From: CAYNRE01 sp964399535
GTDB taxonomy: Bacteria > Planctomycetota > Planctomycetia > Pirellulales > CAYNRE01
DNA: 64,000 nt
Reading direction: 5' to 3'
Assembly (NCBI GenBank): GCA_964399535.1
Contig: CAYNRE010000074.1
Span: 62,001 to 126,000 of the forward strand
The position numbers and the translations under genes are program-made. Within the stretch, counting starts at the first letter, position 1, and each line of letters opens with the position of its first letter. The notes below the pieces were generated by a model, which searched no databases, had not been told where the DNA came from, and saw only the letters and a program-made list of their open reading frames with translations. Shown here piece by piece: positions 9,010-17,881 of this stretch.

Positions 9010-10353
9010 GTGAACGAACCGATCATCAGCGTTTCAGGGCTCCGCGGAGTGATTGGCGAGACCCTGACGCCCGAAGTGGCCATGCGCTATGCCTGCGCGT
9101 TTGCCGCCGAGGCACCGGCAGGCCCCCTGGTCGTTTCCCGCGACGGGCGGGCCACCGGCCGGATGCTGGCCGCGGCCGTACGGGCCGGTCTGGAAGCGGT
9201 TGGCCGGTCGTGCCTGGATGCCGACGTGGCCGCCACGCCGACCACGGGCGTACTGGTGCGAAGTCTGGGCGCCGCGGGGGGCATCCAGATTTCGGCGAGC
9301 CATAACCCGCCGGAATACAACGGGCTCAAGTTGTTCTCGCAAGAGGGGCGCGTGATTCCGGCCGCGGCCGGGGCCAAGGTCATCGAGCGCTACCGTACGG
9401 GTCGGCCGGCCTGGGTGCCGCACCAACAGGTGGGGCGCAGCCAGGTGGTCGAGAATTCGATTGCCGCGCACTGGGAACGAATCGCGGCCACGGTCGATAT
9501 CCAGCGGATCCGCCGCGCCAAGTTCATCACCCTGCTCGACTCGAATCATGGCGCAGGCAGTATTTTGGGGCGCCACTTGCTTGAGCAACTCGGCTGCACT
9601 GTGGAGATTGTCGGCGGCATGCCCGACGGCCGGTTCGAGCATCCGCCCGAGCCTCTGGCCGAGAACCTGACCAGTGTGCTGCCGCTGGTTCAGCGACTGG
9701 AAGCCCACGTCGGTTTCGTGCAAGACCCCGATGCCGATCGGCTGGCGCTGATTGACGAGCAGGGCCGCTACATCGGCGAGGAGTATACGTTGGCGCTTTG
9801 CGCCGACCATGTGCTGGCGCATCACCCCGGCACGGTGGTTACCAATTGTTCCACCAGCCGCATGACCCAGGACCTGGCCGAGAAGTACCGAGTTCCCTAC
9901 CTGCGCTCGGCCGTGGGCGAGGCCAACGTGGCCGACTTGATGATCGAAAAACGGGCAGTTTTTGGGGGCGAGGGGAACGGCGGCGCCATCGACCCCCGCG
10001 TGGGCTACGTTCGCGACAGCTTTGTCGCGATGGCCCTGGTGCTCGACGCCATGGCCGAGCGGCGGCAGTCGCTCAGCCATTGGGTCGGCCAGCTCCCGCG
10101 GTACGAGATCGTCAAAACCAAGATCAAGCTGGCGCCCGAGCGCGTGGCGGCGGGGCTCGATGCCCTGGCCCGCGCCTTTCCCGAGGCCCAGTGCGATCGG
10201 CTCGACGGCCTGCGGCTCGACTGGCCCGATCGCTGGCTGCTGGTTCGGGCCAGCAACACCGAACCCATCGTGCGGGCAATCGCCGAAGCCCGCACGGTCG
10301 AGGCCGCCCAGCAGCTCTGCCGCCAGGCCGGCGAGGTGCTCAAGGGGGTTTGA
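9010..10353 (+). CDS. glmM: phosphoglucosamine mutase-like phosphohexomutase
   Basis: This 447-residue phosphohexomutase probably interconverts glucosamine-6-phosphate and glucosamine-1-phosphate for UDP-GlcNAc and peptidoglycan/LPS synthesis. Motifs: S-G-L-R-G-V-I-G at the N-terminus, catalytic S-A-S-H-N-P-P, metal loop Q-D-P-D-A-D-R-L-A, sugar loop G-G-E-G-N-G-G and phosphate loop R-A-S-N-T-E-P. The E-G-N-G-G loop resembles archaeal-type GlmM rather than the bacterial G-E-Q-S-G-H form, so substrate specificity is inferred. Translation starts at GTG 9010. The last 44 coding bases lie within a 48-bp sequence that recurs perfectly 788 bp downstream. Confidence 0.82.
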   Translation: MNEPIISVSGLRGVIGETLTPEVAMRYACAFAAEAPAGPLVVSRDGRATGRMLAAAVRAGLEAVGRSCLDADVAATPTTGVLVRSLGAAGGIQISASHNPPEYNGLKLFSQEGRVIPAAAGAKVIERYRTGRPAWVPHQQVGRSQVVENSIAAHWERIAATVDIQRIRRAKFITLLDSNHGAGSILGRHLLEQLGCTVEIVGGMPDGRFEHPPEPLAENLTSVLPLVQRLEAHVGFVQDPDADRLALIDEQGRYIGEEYTLALCADHVLAHHPGTVVTNCSTSRMTQDLAEKYRVPYLRSAVGEANVADLMIEKRAVFGGEGNGGAIDPRVGYVRDSFVAMALVLDAMAERRQSLSHWVGQLPRYEIVKTKIKLAPERVAAGLDALARAFPEAQCDRLDGLRLDWPDRWLLVRASNTEPIVRAIAEARTVEAAQQLCRQAGEVLKGV

Positions 10354-10357
10354 GTGC
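10310..10357 (+). repeat. 48-bp direct repeat, left copy (3' end of glmM)
   Basis: Bases 10310-10357 are identical to 11098-11145. The left copy holds the last 14 codons and stop of the glmM-like gene plus four bases. The arrangement looks like an attachment-site duplication: insertion at a gene's 3' end that leaves the gene intact, with the second copy marking the far end. Copy identity was checked base by base. Confidence 0.9.
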
Positions 10358-10430
10358 CGAAGCGACCGTCTACCTTTAGCTGACACCAGCACATCACTGT
10401 TGCAGCTTCAGAATCTCGCGGGCAACCCGT

Positions 10431-11045
10431 ATGTCGTGCAAGGTTCCAGGAAGACTCGTGAACTATAGCGCTTACGCTGAAGCGTATGATTCGCACCGGC
10501 GATTTGCGCGGCACTTGGCCGATTTCAACGATAAGGCAAACCACGACCCCGAATTGAGAAGATTGAAATCGATCGCGCGAAACGAACTGCAGGAGCTATA
10601 CGACCAGATTGCCGCTCGATTCCGATTGCCTTCGATGACGGTGTATATGCCGAAGCGAAAGAAAATCGCAATACGCGGCTGCTTGCTTAACCCTGGTACA
10701 CCACTTAATGAGATACGAGTTTACCCGATTGTCGGCCCGAATAAACCATATGATCAGTGGAGACCTGTCGATGTTCGGACATCACCAGAATACGACGTGC
10801 TCGACACACTGATTCATGAAAGTGCTCACGCTTTGGAAGTTGTACGTTTTGGCAAAGGAGGCCACGGAGCAACATTTCGGCAGGCGTATGACGAGATTGC
10901 TGCCTTCGTGATTGATCTTGGGTATGGCGAACTGGTCGGTCGAATCCAACGGCCAGTTGGTGCCGATGTCGATCCATTCGTGCTCGTGGGATTGGTGCTC
11001 CTTCTTGTGGTCGCCACTGTCCTATCGCTTTTCTTGCTTATGTGA
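10431..11045 (+). CDS. SprT-like zinc metalloprotease with C-terminal membrane anchor (inserted cassette)
   Basis: This 204-residue protein has a zincin motif H-E-S-A-H (129-133) followed by a third histidine in G-G-H-G-A-T-F (His145), the spacing seen in SprT/WSS1-type metalloproteases. A strongly hydrophobic segment (about 181-203) ends the protein, suggesting a tail anchor with the catalytic domain outside the bilayer core. ATG 10431 has no clear ribosome site; GTG 10458 does (AGGAAG just upstream) and may be the real start. Codon use (AGA, ATA, TTG, GAT) and G+C near 50% differ sharply from neighbours, indicating recent acquisition. It is the only gene between the two 48-bp repeats. Substrate and role are unknown. 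Confidence 0.72.
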   Translation: MSCKVPGRLVNYSAYAEAYDSHRRFARHLADFNDKANHDPELRRLKSIARNELQELYDQIAARFRLPSMTVYMPKRKKIAIRGCLLNPGTPLNEIRVYPIVGPNKPYDQWRPVDVRTSPEYDVLDTLIHESAHALEVVRFGKGGHGATFRQAYDEIAAFVIDLGYGELVGRIQRPVGADVDPFVLVGLVLLLVVATVLSLFLLM

Positions 11046-11097
11046 TTCGCGTAGCGTGAATCTCCTGCGTGGCATTTACGTACTGGCGATTGGCTTA

Positions 11098-11145
11098 AGC
11101 AGCTCTGCCGCCAGGCCGGCGAGGTGCTCAAGGGGGTTTGAGTGC
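11098..11145 (+). repeat. 48-bp direct repeat, right copy
   Basis: This is a perfect copy of 10310-10357. The G+C-rich sequence after it (from 11146) matches the surrounding chromosome in composition and contains a GC hairpin (11168-11195), so it was probably the original downstream flank of glmM before the 788-bp unit was gained. Confidence 0.9.
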
Positions 11146-11167
11146 GCGGCGAGGCAGCGCCAACGCC

Positions 11168-11195
11168 GCCCGCCGGGGGGTGCCGACGGGCGGGC
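11168..11195. terminator. GC hairpin, possible glmM terminator
   Basis: A 7-bp stem (GCCCGCC / GGCGGGC) surrounds a 14-base loop. No T-run follows on either strand, so intrinsic termination is uncertain. It sits between the right repeat copy and the end of the convergent fusion gene. Confidence 0.3.
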
Positions 11196-11231
11196 TAGTT
11201 CGCGCCGGGGTTGCCGCGAGTGCGGGCCGGG

Positions 11232-13571
11232 CTAGTTCCGCTCCGGCAGCGGCGACTCGTAATCGTCGGGGTGCTCGGCCCCCTCGATCATGAGCTTGGC
11301 CGCCTGCTGAATCATCTGGACGGCTTCCGGCGGGAAGGCACCCTCGTCGGTGCTCCACAGATTCAGGGTTCCGCGGCGGCCGTGAGCCTCGATGGGCATG
11401 TGCAGGCTGCTCCGCACGCCCTTGCGGCCCATTTGGCCTACGACACCGGCCAGGTCGTCCAGCTTCTCGTTGACCACTGGTTCGTTGGCGACCGCGTATT
11501 CGGCCAGCGCCTGGCCCTTGGCCCGCAACACCGTCGATTCGCTGCGAAACACGCCGCGGAATTCGTCGTCTTCCATCATCCGCAGCAGCCGCAGCTTATC
11601 GCCGTCGACGTACGAAATGCAGACCCGATCCAGTTGGGGCATCATTTCGCGCAGCTTTTCGCAGAAGAAGTAGAAGTACTTCGGTTCCTCCAGGCTGAGG
11701 GCGTGGCGGGCCGCGAAGGCCAGGTCGTCGGAAAACTTCCCGCCGGTCAATCGGTACAGCTCGCGGAACTCGGTCACGCGGGCAATTGGCGGCGGTTCGG
11801 GCTGCGTCAGGTCCTGATCGGCCAGGGCCATCTGGAAGAAGCCGATCATCATTTCTTCAAAGGTCTGCTCGCCGAAACGCACCGTGGCCTTCGGGTTCGG
11901 ATTGTTCAAGTTGTCTTCCGAATTGTCGAAGCGGGCGATCGATTCCAGCCGGGTGCCCTTGGGCATCCGCTTGGGCTGGCTGAGGAAGTACTCGGTTTGC
12001 CAGCCAAAATCGTAATGCGGCACATCGAGCAGCACCTCTTCCTCGCCGCCCGGGTAATGGGCCACGAACTTGAAGGCTTTTCCGCGCAGATGCATGTGCG
12101 GCATCATCGAGAGCAGCACGGCGTCCTTGCGAAAAACGTACTCGCCGCGCACTTCGTGGTCGTCGGCTCCCGGCGGAATGCGGAACGAGTAATTGGCCGA
12201 GCTTTGCACGGCCGCCTCTTGGCGCACCTCGGTCGGGTCGGCGAATACCATGCCCAGCGAGCTGCGATCCTGCTGCGGGCTGCCGTTGGGGGTGTAGTGC
12301 ATCTGGAAGATCAGTTTCGACCCGGCGGGCACGAAGGTCGCCATGCCTTCGGGCAGGGGGCGCTGGCGAAAGCCGGGGGCATAGGCCGCGATCCACTCGT
12401 TGTTCAGCCCGCCGGCGCGGCCTTTCTTGTACTTATCGGGCTTTTGCACGAACACCAGAATATGGTGCACCACGGCCAGGTTGCCCGGCCGCGGCTCGAT
12501 GGCCTTGATCCACTTGTCTTCGGTAAAGCCCGGATCGACCACGAACATCTGGTAGTCGACCACCCCTTCGGCCGGAACCGCGAACGGTTCCTCGCTCATG
12601 TACAGCACCGTGTCGGGCTGGGGAATCGACCAGCCCACGGTGAACTCGGGCGCGGAGGGCAGGTCGGTCGGGTTGCCCTCGGGGGCGCCGCCGTCGACCC
12701 AGCGAAACACCAGCTCGCGCTCTTCGTCGCTCAAACGGCAGTCGTTGGCGAATTCACCGAATTGCGGATCGGCGTGCCAAGGAGGCATCCGACGAAGTTC
12801 GACCACTTCCCGAATCATGTCGGCCCAACCGGCCGCTTCCTCGTAGCTGGTCAGCGGGAAAGGGGCAATTTGCCCCTCGCGGTGGCACTCCACGCAGCGG
12901 CGATTGAAGATCGGCGCGATGTGCTTGGAAAAGGTTACCTCGCCCGTCGCCTGGGCTTTGCGCGAGCGAGTAATCAAGCAGCCCGGCGGGTCGGTCGTGG
13001 CCACGCTGATGCTCCGGCCCGCCAACAGTTCCTCGATCGCCACGGCCAGGTCGCGGCGTTTCGGGCTGGCCAACTGGTAGTTTTGGCCGCTGCTGGTGAA
13101 GCCGTACTGGTCGTCGATTCGCCCCCGGTAAACGATCTTGCCCGACGCGTCGAGCAGAAACACCTCGGGGGTTCGAATCGCGCCGAACAGATCGGCTACC
13201 CGGTGATCGCTGTCGCGCAGCACGGGGAACTCGATTCCGTGAATCCGGGCGTAGGCCGCAAGCTCGGTGGCTGAATCCTGCTGGTTTGAGTCGATGGCGA
13301 CGAAGGTTAGGCCCTGGTCGGCAAACTCGCTGGCCAGCGCCGCCAGGCGCGGGGCATAGAGCTTGGCCAGCGGGCACTCGATTCCGACAAAGGCCACGAC
13401 CAGACCCGATTTACCCGCCAACGATTCGAGCGAGTGCTCGCGTCCGTGGAAGTCGCGAAGCGTGAAGCTGTCGACCTTTTGCCCTAACTGCGACGGGCGG
13501 GCGACCTTGGCTGCCTGGGCCACCGTGGCCAGCGTAAAGCCCAGGACGAGTGAAAGGACCAGTTGACGCAT
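11232..13571 (-). CDS. secreted redoxin / cytochrome c / copper monooxygenase-like / GAF fusion protein
   Basis: The 779-residue protein starts with a signal peptide (about 1-20, ending V-A-Q-A-A). Four parts follow: a redoxin/AhpC-TSA-type thioredoxin fold (about 28-190, with the single-cysteine site G-I-E-C-P-L-A); a haem-binding segment with C-V-E-C-H (226-230); a peptidylglycine hydroxylase-like type II copper monooxygenase region with candidate ligands H-H (369-370), Q-M-H-Y (423-426) and P-H-M-H (491-494); and a C-terminal GAF-like domain (about 605-765). Redoxin-cytochrome-PHM proteins are known in planctomycetes; the terminal GAF is unusual. I chose ATG 13571 because the signal peptide begins there. 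The substrate is unknown. A 290-base gap separates it from the kinase gene upstream on the same strand. Confidence 0.78.
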   Translation of the reverse strand: MRQLVLSLVLGFTLATVAQAAKVARPSQLGQKVDSFTLRDFHGREHSLESLAGKSGLVVAFVGIECPLAKLYAPRLAALASEFADQGLTFVAIDSNQQDSATELAAYARIHGIEFPVLRDSDHRVADLFGAIRTPEVFLLDASGKIVYRGRIDDQYGFTSSGQNYQLASPKRRDLAVAIEELLAGRSISVATTDPPGCLITRSRKAQATGEVTFSKHIAPIFNRRCVECHREGQIAPFPLTSYEEAAGWADMIREVVELRRMPPWHADPQFGEFANDCRLSDEERELVFRWVDGGAPEGNPTDLPSAPEFTVGWSIPQPDTVLYMSEEPFAVPAEGVVDYQMFVVDPGFTEDKWIKAIEPRPGNLAVVHHILVFVQKPDKYKKGRAGGLNNEWIAAYAPGFRQRPLPEGMATFVPAGSKLIFQMHYTPNGSPQQDRSSLGMVFADPTEVRQEAAVQSSANYSFRIPPGADDHEVRGEYVFRKDAVLLSMMPHMHLRGKAFKFVAHYPGGEEEVLLDVPHYDFGWQTEYFLSQPKRMPKGTRLESIARFDNSEDNLNNPNPKATVRFGEQTFEEMMIGFFQMALADQDLTQPEPPPIARVTEFRELYRLTGGKFSDDLAFAARHALSLEEPKYFYFFCEKLREMMPQLDRVCISYVDGDKLRLLRMMEDDEFRGVFRSESTVLRAKGQALAEYAVANEPVVNEKLDDLAGVVGQMGRKGVRSSLHMPIEAHGRRGTLNLWSTDEGAFPPEAVQMIQQAAKLMIEGAEHPDDYESPLPERN

Positions 13572-13861
13572 CGCTCGGTCTCCGTGAATTCGGATGGGAC
13601 TTGCCGGACCAGGGGCCTTGTTCGAGGTCGCCAGAGGGCGAGCATAACCACACCGCTCGGCTGCCGGGAGCCCAGTCGACGGGCAGTTTTTCCGCCGGCA
13701 CCCCGGGCGGGGGCTCGCTGAGTAGGTCGCTGCCGATGCGGGATTCTTGAGCACAGAACCGCCAGGAAAGTTCGCTCGCCACCCCGGCGAAGCGCTAAAT
13801 TGCCTGGATTACCAAGGCCCCTCGTCTCAGTGCTCACTTCGAGGGCCGGTCGGCCCCCTAT

Positions 13862-16237
13862 TTAGCGGTTGGAACCGGTCCAGTACGACTCGGAAAGCTC
13901 AGACCCACTCCCAAATTCGTCGCCTGCCGGCCCAACGACCTGGGCCAGGGCCAATAGGTCACGCAGAATTACCCCCAAGAGGGTCAGGGCCACGGCCGTG
14001 GCGGCGATGCCCAGCCCACCCAGGGCCGCGAAGAACGGCCGGGCCTGGGCCAGGTCCGATCCGGAAAGCACCACCAAGGTCAGGCCGGCCAGCGGCAGCA
14101 GACAGGCCAGGCCGGTTTGCCACCAGACCCGGGTACGGGTTCGCGCCAGGGGCGCCAAATCGGCCTCGCTGGTGCTGTCGGGTTCGAGGAACACCGGGTA
14201 GATAAATCGGACGCAAACGAAGGTAATGAGAAAGAACCCCAGCGTTCCCGAAAGCAGACCGCAGAGTACCTGCGAAATCATAAACACCCCCCAGGCCCAG
14301 GGCTCGAGCGAACCGGGGGGAGTCACGTAGCGGTCCAAGATGGCGGGAAAGGCAATGCCCGACATGGTCCAGGCCGCCTCGATAATCAGGGCCACGAACA
14401 AGCCCATGTCGAGCGTGCGGCGCCTGAGCCAGGTGGGGTCGACGGTGGCGGCAAAGGCTGCCGAGGAATCGGCCCCGTTCGCGACAGAGCCCGCCTGGGT
14501 CGGCTTGCGCCCCCTGGCGAAACGAAGGGTTCCGGCCCGGGCGGCCGACAGCCCGGACAGCACGCGGTAATGCAAGAAGATGCCGAGGGTAATCGAGATG
14601 CTGTAGAAGACCGAATTCACCGTGACCAACTGATTCCAGAACGCGTGCTGCGCTTCGGCGTTGAGCCAGCGGACGATTAACTGCGAATTGCTGTAGATAT
14701 TCAGCACGCTTAGCAGCACGTTGGGCAGTACTCCGGCCACGATCAGCGTGGCCAGAGCGCCCGGCCAGGTGCGCAAAAACCGCCGTAAGCGGTGTTTCGG
14801 GGGCGCCATCAGGCGCTGGGCTTCGGGCCTAAGACACAGCTCGAGTTGCCGGGCCAGGCTACCGGCACTGGCAAAGCGGTTAAGCGCCGCCGGGGCCAGG
14901 CAGCGCGACAGAATGGCGTCGAGGCCCTGAGGACGGTCCGTGGGCAACTGGGCCCAGGCTTGCGGCGCGATGCCGGCCTGGCGCCGCTCGCACATTCGCG
15001 AGAGCGTGCCGGGCCGGTCCCCCTCGATCAGCTTGTCTTCAAACGGCCGGGCTCCGGCCAAAAGTTCCCAGAGCACGATGCCCAGCGAGTAAACGTCGGA
15101 CCGGCCATCCAACTCACCCGGGTCACGGTCGTGCTGGGGGTTGCAGGCTTCCAGTTGCTCGGGCGACATGTAGGCCAGGCTGCCGCCGAAGTAAGCCGCG
15201 GGCGAAACGCCCTCCAGCTTTGAACTGAAGCTGATGTTGAAGTCGACCAGCTTCGGCCCGGCGTCGGCGGCCAAGAGCACGTTGGCGGGTTTGATGTCGC
15301 GGTGCAAAACCCCTCGCCCGTGCGCGTAATCGAGCGCCGCGGCTAACCGGGCCCCCAGCCAACAGACGGCCTCGGGCCAACTGGCCCGGGCCAAAAAATG
15401 CCGGTTGCGCGAGTCGCTGGGAGGAGTCTCGCCCCGGTTGAGCAGTTCGCGGTCGATGGTTTCCAGCAAGATTTGTCCGCGGCGCTGCTGGATCGGCGTC
15501 TGGCGAACGGCGTCGACCACCGAGGCCAGCGTGCCGCCGGCCACGTACTGCATGTAGAGCAAGCGGAGCTTCTGATCGGGTAGCACGCGCTGATCGAAGA
15601 CCCGCACGATGTGTGGGTGGTCGAGCTGAGCCAGGGTCTGCGGCTCGTTCGAACGGCTGGTCGAGACCTTGAGGGCCACGAGCCGCTGCATCGACACCTG
15701 GCGGGCCAGATAAACCGTGGCAAACGCCCCGCGCCCCAGCCGCACCAACAGCTCGAAATCGTCGATCTTCTGTCCGGGTTCCAGGTCTTGCAGCGATTGA
15801 CGGCCCGTGCAGCTTGTCGTCAGGTAGGGGGCTTCCAGCCCGAGCAAGCGGATCAACTCGGGTGCTTGCGCGGGAAAGCGGGCGAAGTACTCTTGTGGGT
15901 CGACCTCGATACCCGACTGTTTGCGAATGTGAAACTCTTCGTAGATCAAATCGCAGGGCAGCCGGTCGCGGCCCCCCAGCTCGGGTAGCGCTGCTAGATA
16001 CTCTTCCAGGCGCCAGGGCGTTCGCCCGGGCTGCCAGCGCTGTTCCAGATCAACCTTGACCAGCTCGTTGAGAACCATTCGCCGCAGGGTCGGGGCCGCA
16101 TCGGGCAGGAACTGTTCCAGGGCCGGCTCGCTGCCCGAGTTCCAGGCCTCGACCAGGGCATCCGTCTGCCGGCAGAGCAGGTCCCAAACTCGCTGGCTGT
16201 CGTCGGCACTTTGGCGATGGGTCGACGAGGAACTCAA
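13862..16237 (-). CDS. membrane Ser/Thr protein kinase (Hanks type, DFN variant)
   Basis: The 791 residues comprise an N-terminal helical region (1-150), a kinase domain (about 158-465) and a C-terminal membrane part with roughly six hydrophobic segments (about 485-765). Visible kinase motifs are the Gly-rich loop L-G-R-G-A-F-A-T-V, Lys190 in V-A-L-K-V, H-R-D-I-K-P-A-N at about 312, and S-P-E-Q in the activation loop. The magnesium motif reads D-F-N (332-334) rather than D-F-G. The stretch between Lys190 and L-D-H-P-H-I-V is very short, so helix C is reduced. Both traits recur in planctomycete kinases (recollection, not searched). It is divergent from the ECF sigma factor at 16577, a pairing suggesting joint signalling. 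Confidence 0.88.
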   Translation of the reverse strand: MSSSSTHRQSADDSQRVWDLLCRQTDALVEAWNSGSEPALEQFLPDAAPTLRRMVLNELVKVDLEQRWQPGRTPWRLEEYLAALPELGGRDRLPCDLIYEEFHIRKQSGIEVDPQEYFARFPAQAPELIRLLGLEAPYLTTSCTGRQSLQDLEPGQKIDDFELLVRLGRGAFATVYLARQVSMQRLVALKVSTSRSNEPQTLAQLDHPHIVRVFDQRVLPDQKLRLLYMQYVAGGTLASVVDAVRQTPIQQRRGQILLETIDRELLNRGETPPSDSRNRHFLARASWPEAVCWLGARLAAALDYAHGRGVLHRDIKPANVLLAADAGPKLVDFNISFSSKLEGVSPAAYFGGSLAYMSPEQLEACNPQHDRDPGELDGRSDVYSLGIVLWELLAGARPFEDKLIEGDRPGTLSRMCERRQAGIAPQAWAQLPTDRPQGLDAILSRCLAPAALNRFASAGSLARQLELCLRPEAQRLMAPPKHRLRRFLRTWPGALATLIVAGVLPNVLLSVLNIYSNSQLIVRWLNAEAQHAFWNQLVTVNSVFYSISITLGIFLHYRVLSGLSAARAGTLRFARGRKPTQAGSVANGADSSAAFAATVDPTWLRRRTLDMGLFVALIIEAAWTMSGIAFPAILDRYVTPPGSLEPWAWGVFMISQVLCGLLSGTLGFFLITFVCVRFIYPVFLEPDSTSEADLAPLARTRTRVWWQTGLACLLPLAGLTLVVLSGSDLAQARPFFAALGGLGIAATAVALTLLGVILRDLLALAQVVGPAGDEFGSGSELSESYWTGSNR

Positions 16238-16576
16238 GGCTTACCCCTTCCCCGGCAAAATCGGCCCAGCCCGGCGTAACATCGGGGAATAAAACACGCT
16301 CCCAACCGGCAGATGACCGTGGCGCCACCGGCCGAGCCGAATGCTTGGCCGGTCAGTTCGGGTCGCGACTTAAAACCGCTGCTGGTTTTAGCACAAACCC
16401 GCCCTGCTCGGTATCGCAGTGCGGGGCAAACCCCGCCGGGAACGCGCGGCACGGACCTCTTTGAATAACTAGTTTGGCGGCCAACCCGAACTGGGCTACG
16501 ATGCCCTCGGCGGGCCACGGCCGGTAGTTTTGCAATCGACCGGAAACCGCACGAGAACCGACGGGGAGCACCCCTT
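16238..16576. other. intergenic region between divergent kinase and ECF sigma factor
   Basis: These 339 bases should hold promoters for both directions. No convincing gene is present, and I could not assign a -35/-10 pair with confidence. Confidence 0.5.
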
Positions 16577-17206
16577 ATGAACACGCCCCAAGACGACCCC
16601 CTGGCCGCCCGAGTTCGCGCCGGCGATTTGCAAGCGCTGGCCCTGTTTCTCGAAGACCGCCGCCGACCGCTGATGGCCTATATCGAGCGGCACGTGGGGC
16701 CGGCGCTGCGGCGGAAGATCGAACCGGAAGATATTTTCCAGGAAGTCAGCGCCGATGCGCTGCGCAGCCTGCCCAACGTGCAACTGGGCGATCGCGACCC
16801 CTTCGGATGGCTCTGTCAGGTGGCCGAGCGGCGAATTATCGATGCGCACCGGCACCATTTCGGCGCCCAGAAAAGGGCCGCCGGCCGCGAAGTTTCGCTC
16901 GATGCCCCCGCCGGCGGCGCAACCAGCCGGGCTGGCCTGATCAACCTGATGGTTGCCAGCATGACCTCGGCCAGCATGGCCTTCTCGCGCAATCAAAAAC
17001 AGATCCGCATGATGGAAGCCATTTCGGCGCTGCCCGAAGAGCAGCGGATGGCCCTGCAACTGCGTTACATGGAAGGGCTTCCCTCGAAGGTCATCGCCGA
17101 CCGGCTGGGCAAAAGCGACGGTGCCGTGAGGGTCATGCTCACCCGGTCGCTGGCCCGCTTACAGTCGCTGTTGGACCCGGGCGATTCTTCGATCGCGGCT
17201 TCGTAA
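16577..17206 (+). CDS. ECF-type RNA polymerase sigma factor
   Basis: The 209-residue protein has sigma region 2 (about 25-95, with I-E-P-E-D-I-F-Q-E-V and D-P-F-G-W-L-C) and region 4 (about 145-198, with L-P-E-E-Q-R-M-A-L and a helix-turn-helix L-P-S-K-V-I-A-D-R-L-G-K-S-D-G-A-V). It directs RNA polymerase to a dedicated promoter set. No anti-sigma factor gene is adjacent; instead a membrane kinase is transcribed divergently, as often seen in planctomycetes where kinases replace anti-sigmas. The ATG at 16577 follows GGGGAG at 16562. Confidence 0.9.
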   Translation: MNTPQDDPLAARVRAGDLQALALFLEDRRRPLMAYIERHVGPALRRKIEPEDIFQEVSADALRSLPNVQLGDRDPFGWLCQVAERRIIDAHRHHFGAQKRAAGREVSLDAPAGGATSRAGLINLMVASMTSASMAFSRNQKQIRMMEAISALPEEQRMALQLRYMEGLPSKVIADRLGKSDGAVRVMLTRSLARLQSLLDPGDSSIAAS

Positions 17207-17492
17207 GCCAGCGTTTTTCGGACCTAGTGGGCTGTCGCACCGGGCTGGGTTGTCAGGTACCGAGTCTCCGCGAGATGCGATTGCGCACGCGGCCAGTTGC
17301 ACCCGAGATCGCTCGCTGGGTCTTGCGCCGCTGTGCCCGCGGCGATTTCCCCTCCGCCCGCGGTGGCGCGGTTTTTCGGCGGTGGATAGCGGGCCGTCCA
17401 CAACCGCCTGTAACAAACCAGGCAGGCCGTCGCTTGGAAGTTTAGTGAGCAACCCTCCCCCCCCTCCGAACCTCGCAGTGGAGAAGACGGAC

Positions 17493-17822
17493 ATGCAACG
17501 CCGCCCCGTCGTGATCGCGGTCGTCCTTGGTTTCTGGGCCGCCGCCTTTGGAATTGAACTTCAAGACGGGCTCCCTGCCCGCGATGTTTTGGCCGGCTGC
17601 TGTGCGGCGGCTGCCTTCACCGTGGTTTTCCGGAGCCAGTCGCTGGGTTTGCGTACTTTCCTGGAACAGCGCCGACAGACGATCCTCGATTCCCAGGCGG
17701 CACCCCAGGTGCATTCGGCCGGGCACGAATTGGCGGCGGCTAGCCTGGTTTGCGACGTACCCGCCGCAACCACTCGCCGGACGACACGGAAACCTTCCAA
17801 CGTGGTTGCCTGTGCGGCCTAG
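17493..17822 (+). CDS. small hypothetical membrane protein
   Basis: I do not recognise this 109-residue protein. It has two hydrophobic segments (about 7-22 and 32-47) and then a polar, Ala/Arg-rich tail. ATG 17493 is preceded by GGAGAAG at 17480. The frame extends further upstream without a better start. Codon third positions are G/C-rich as in neighbouring genes, which supports coding, but conservation is unknown. Confidence 0.5.
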   Translation: MQRRPVVIAVVLGFWAAAFGIELQDGLPARDVLAGCCAAAAFTVVFRSQSLGLRTFLEQRRQTILDSQAAPQVHSAGHELAAASLVCDVPAATTRRTTRKPSNVVACAA

Positions 17823-17881
17823 GGCTCGGGGTAGGCGGCAAACGGTCCCCACACGGGCCCAGCGGGGAGAGTGCCCGAACC

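Noticed and set aside
10358..11097. Insertion sequence carrying the SprT-like gene
   Set aside because: There are no terminal inverted repeats and no transposase, and a 48-bp flanking repeat is far longer than a transposon target duplication; site-specific integration fits better.
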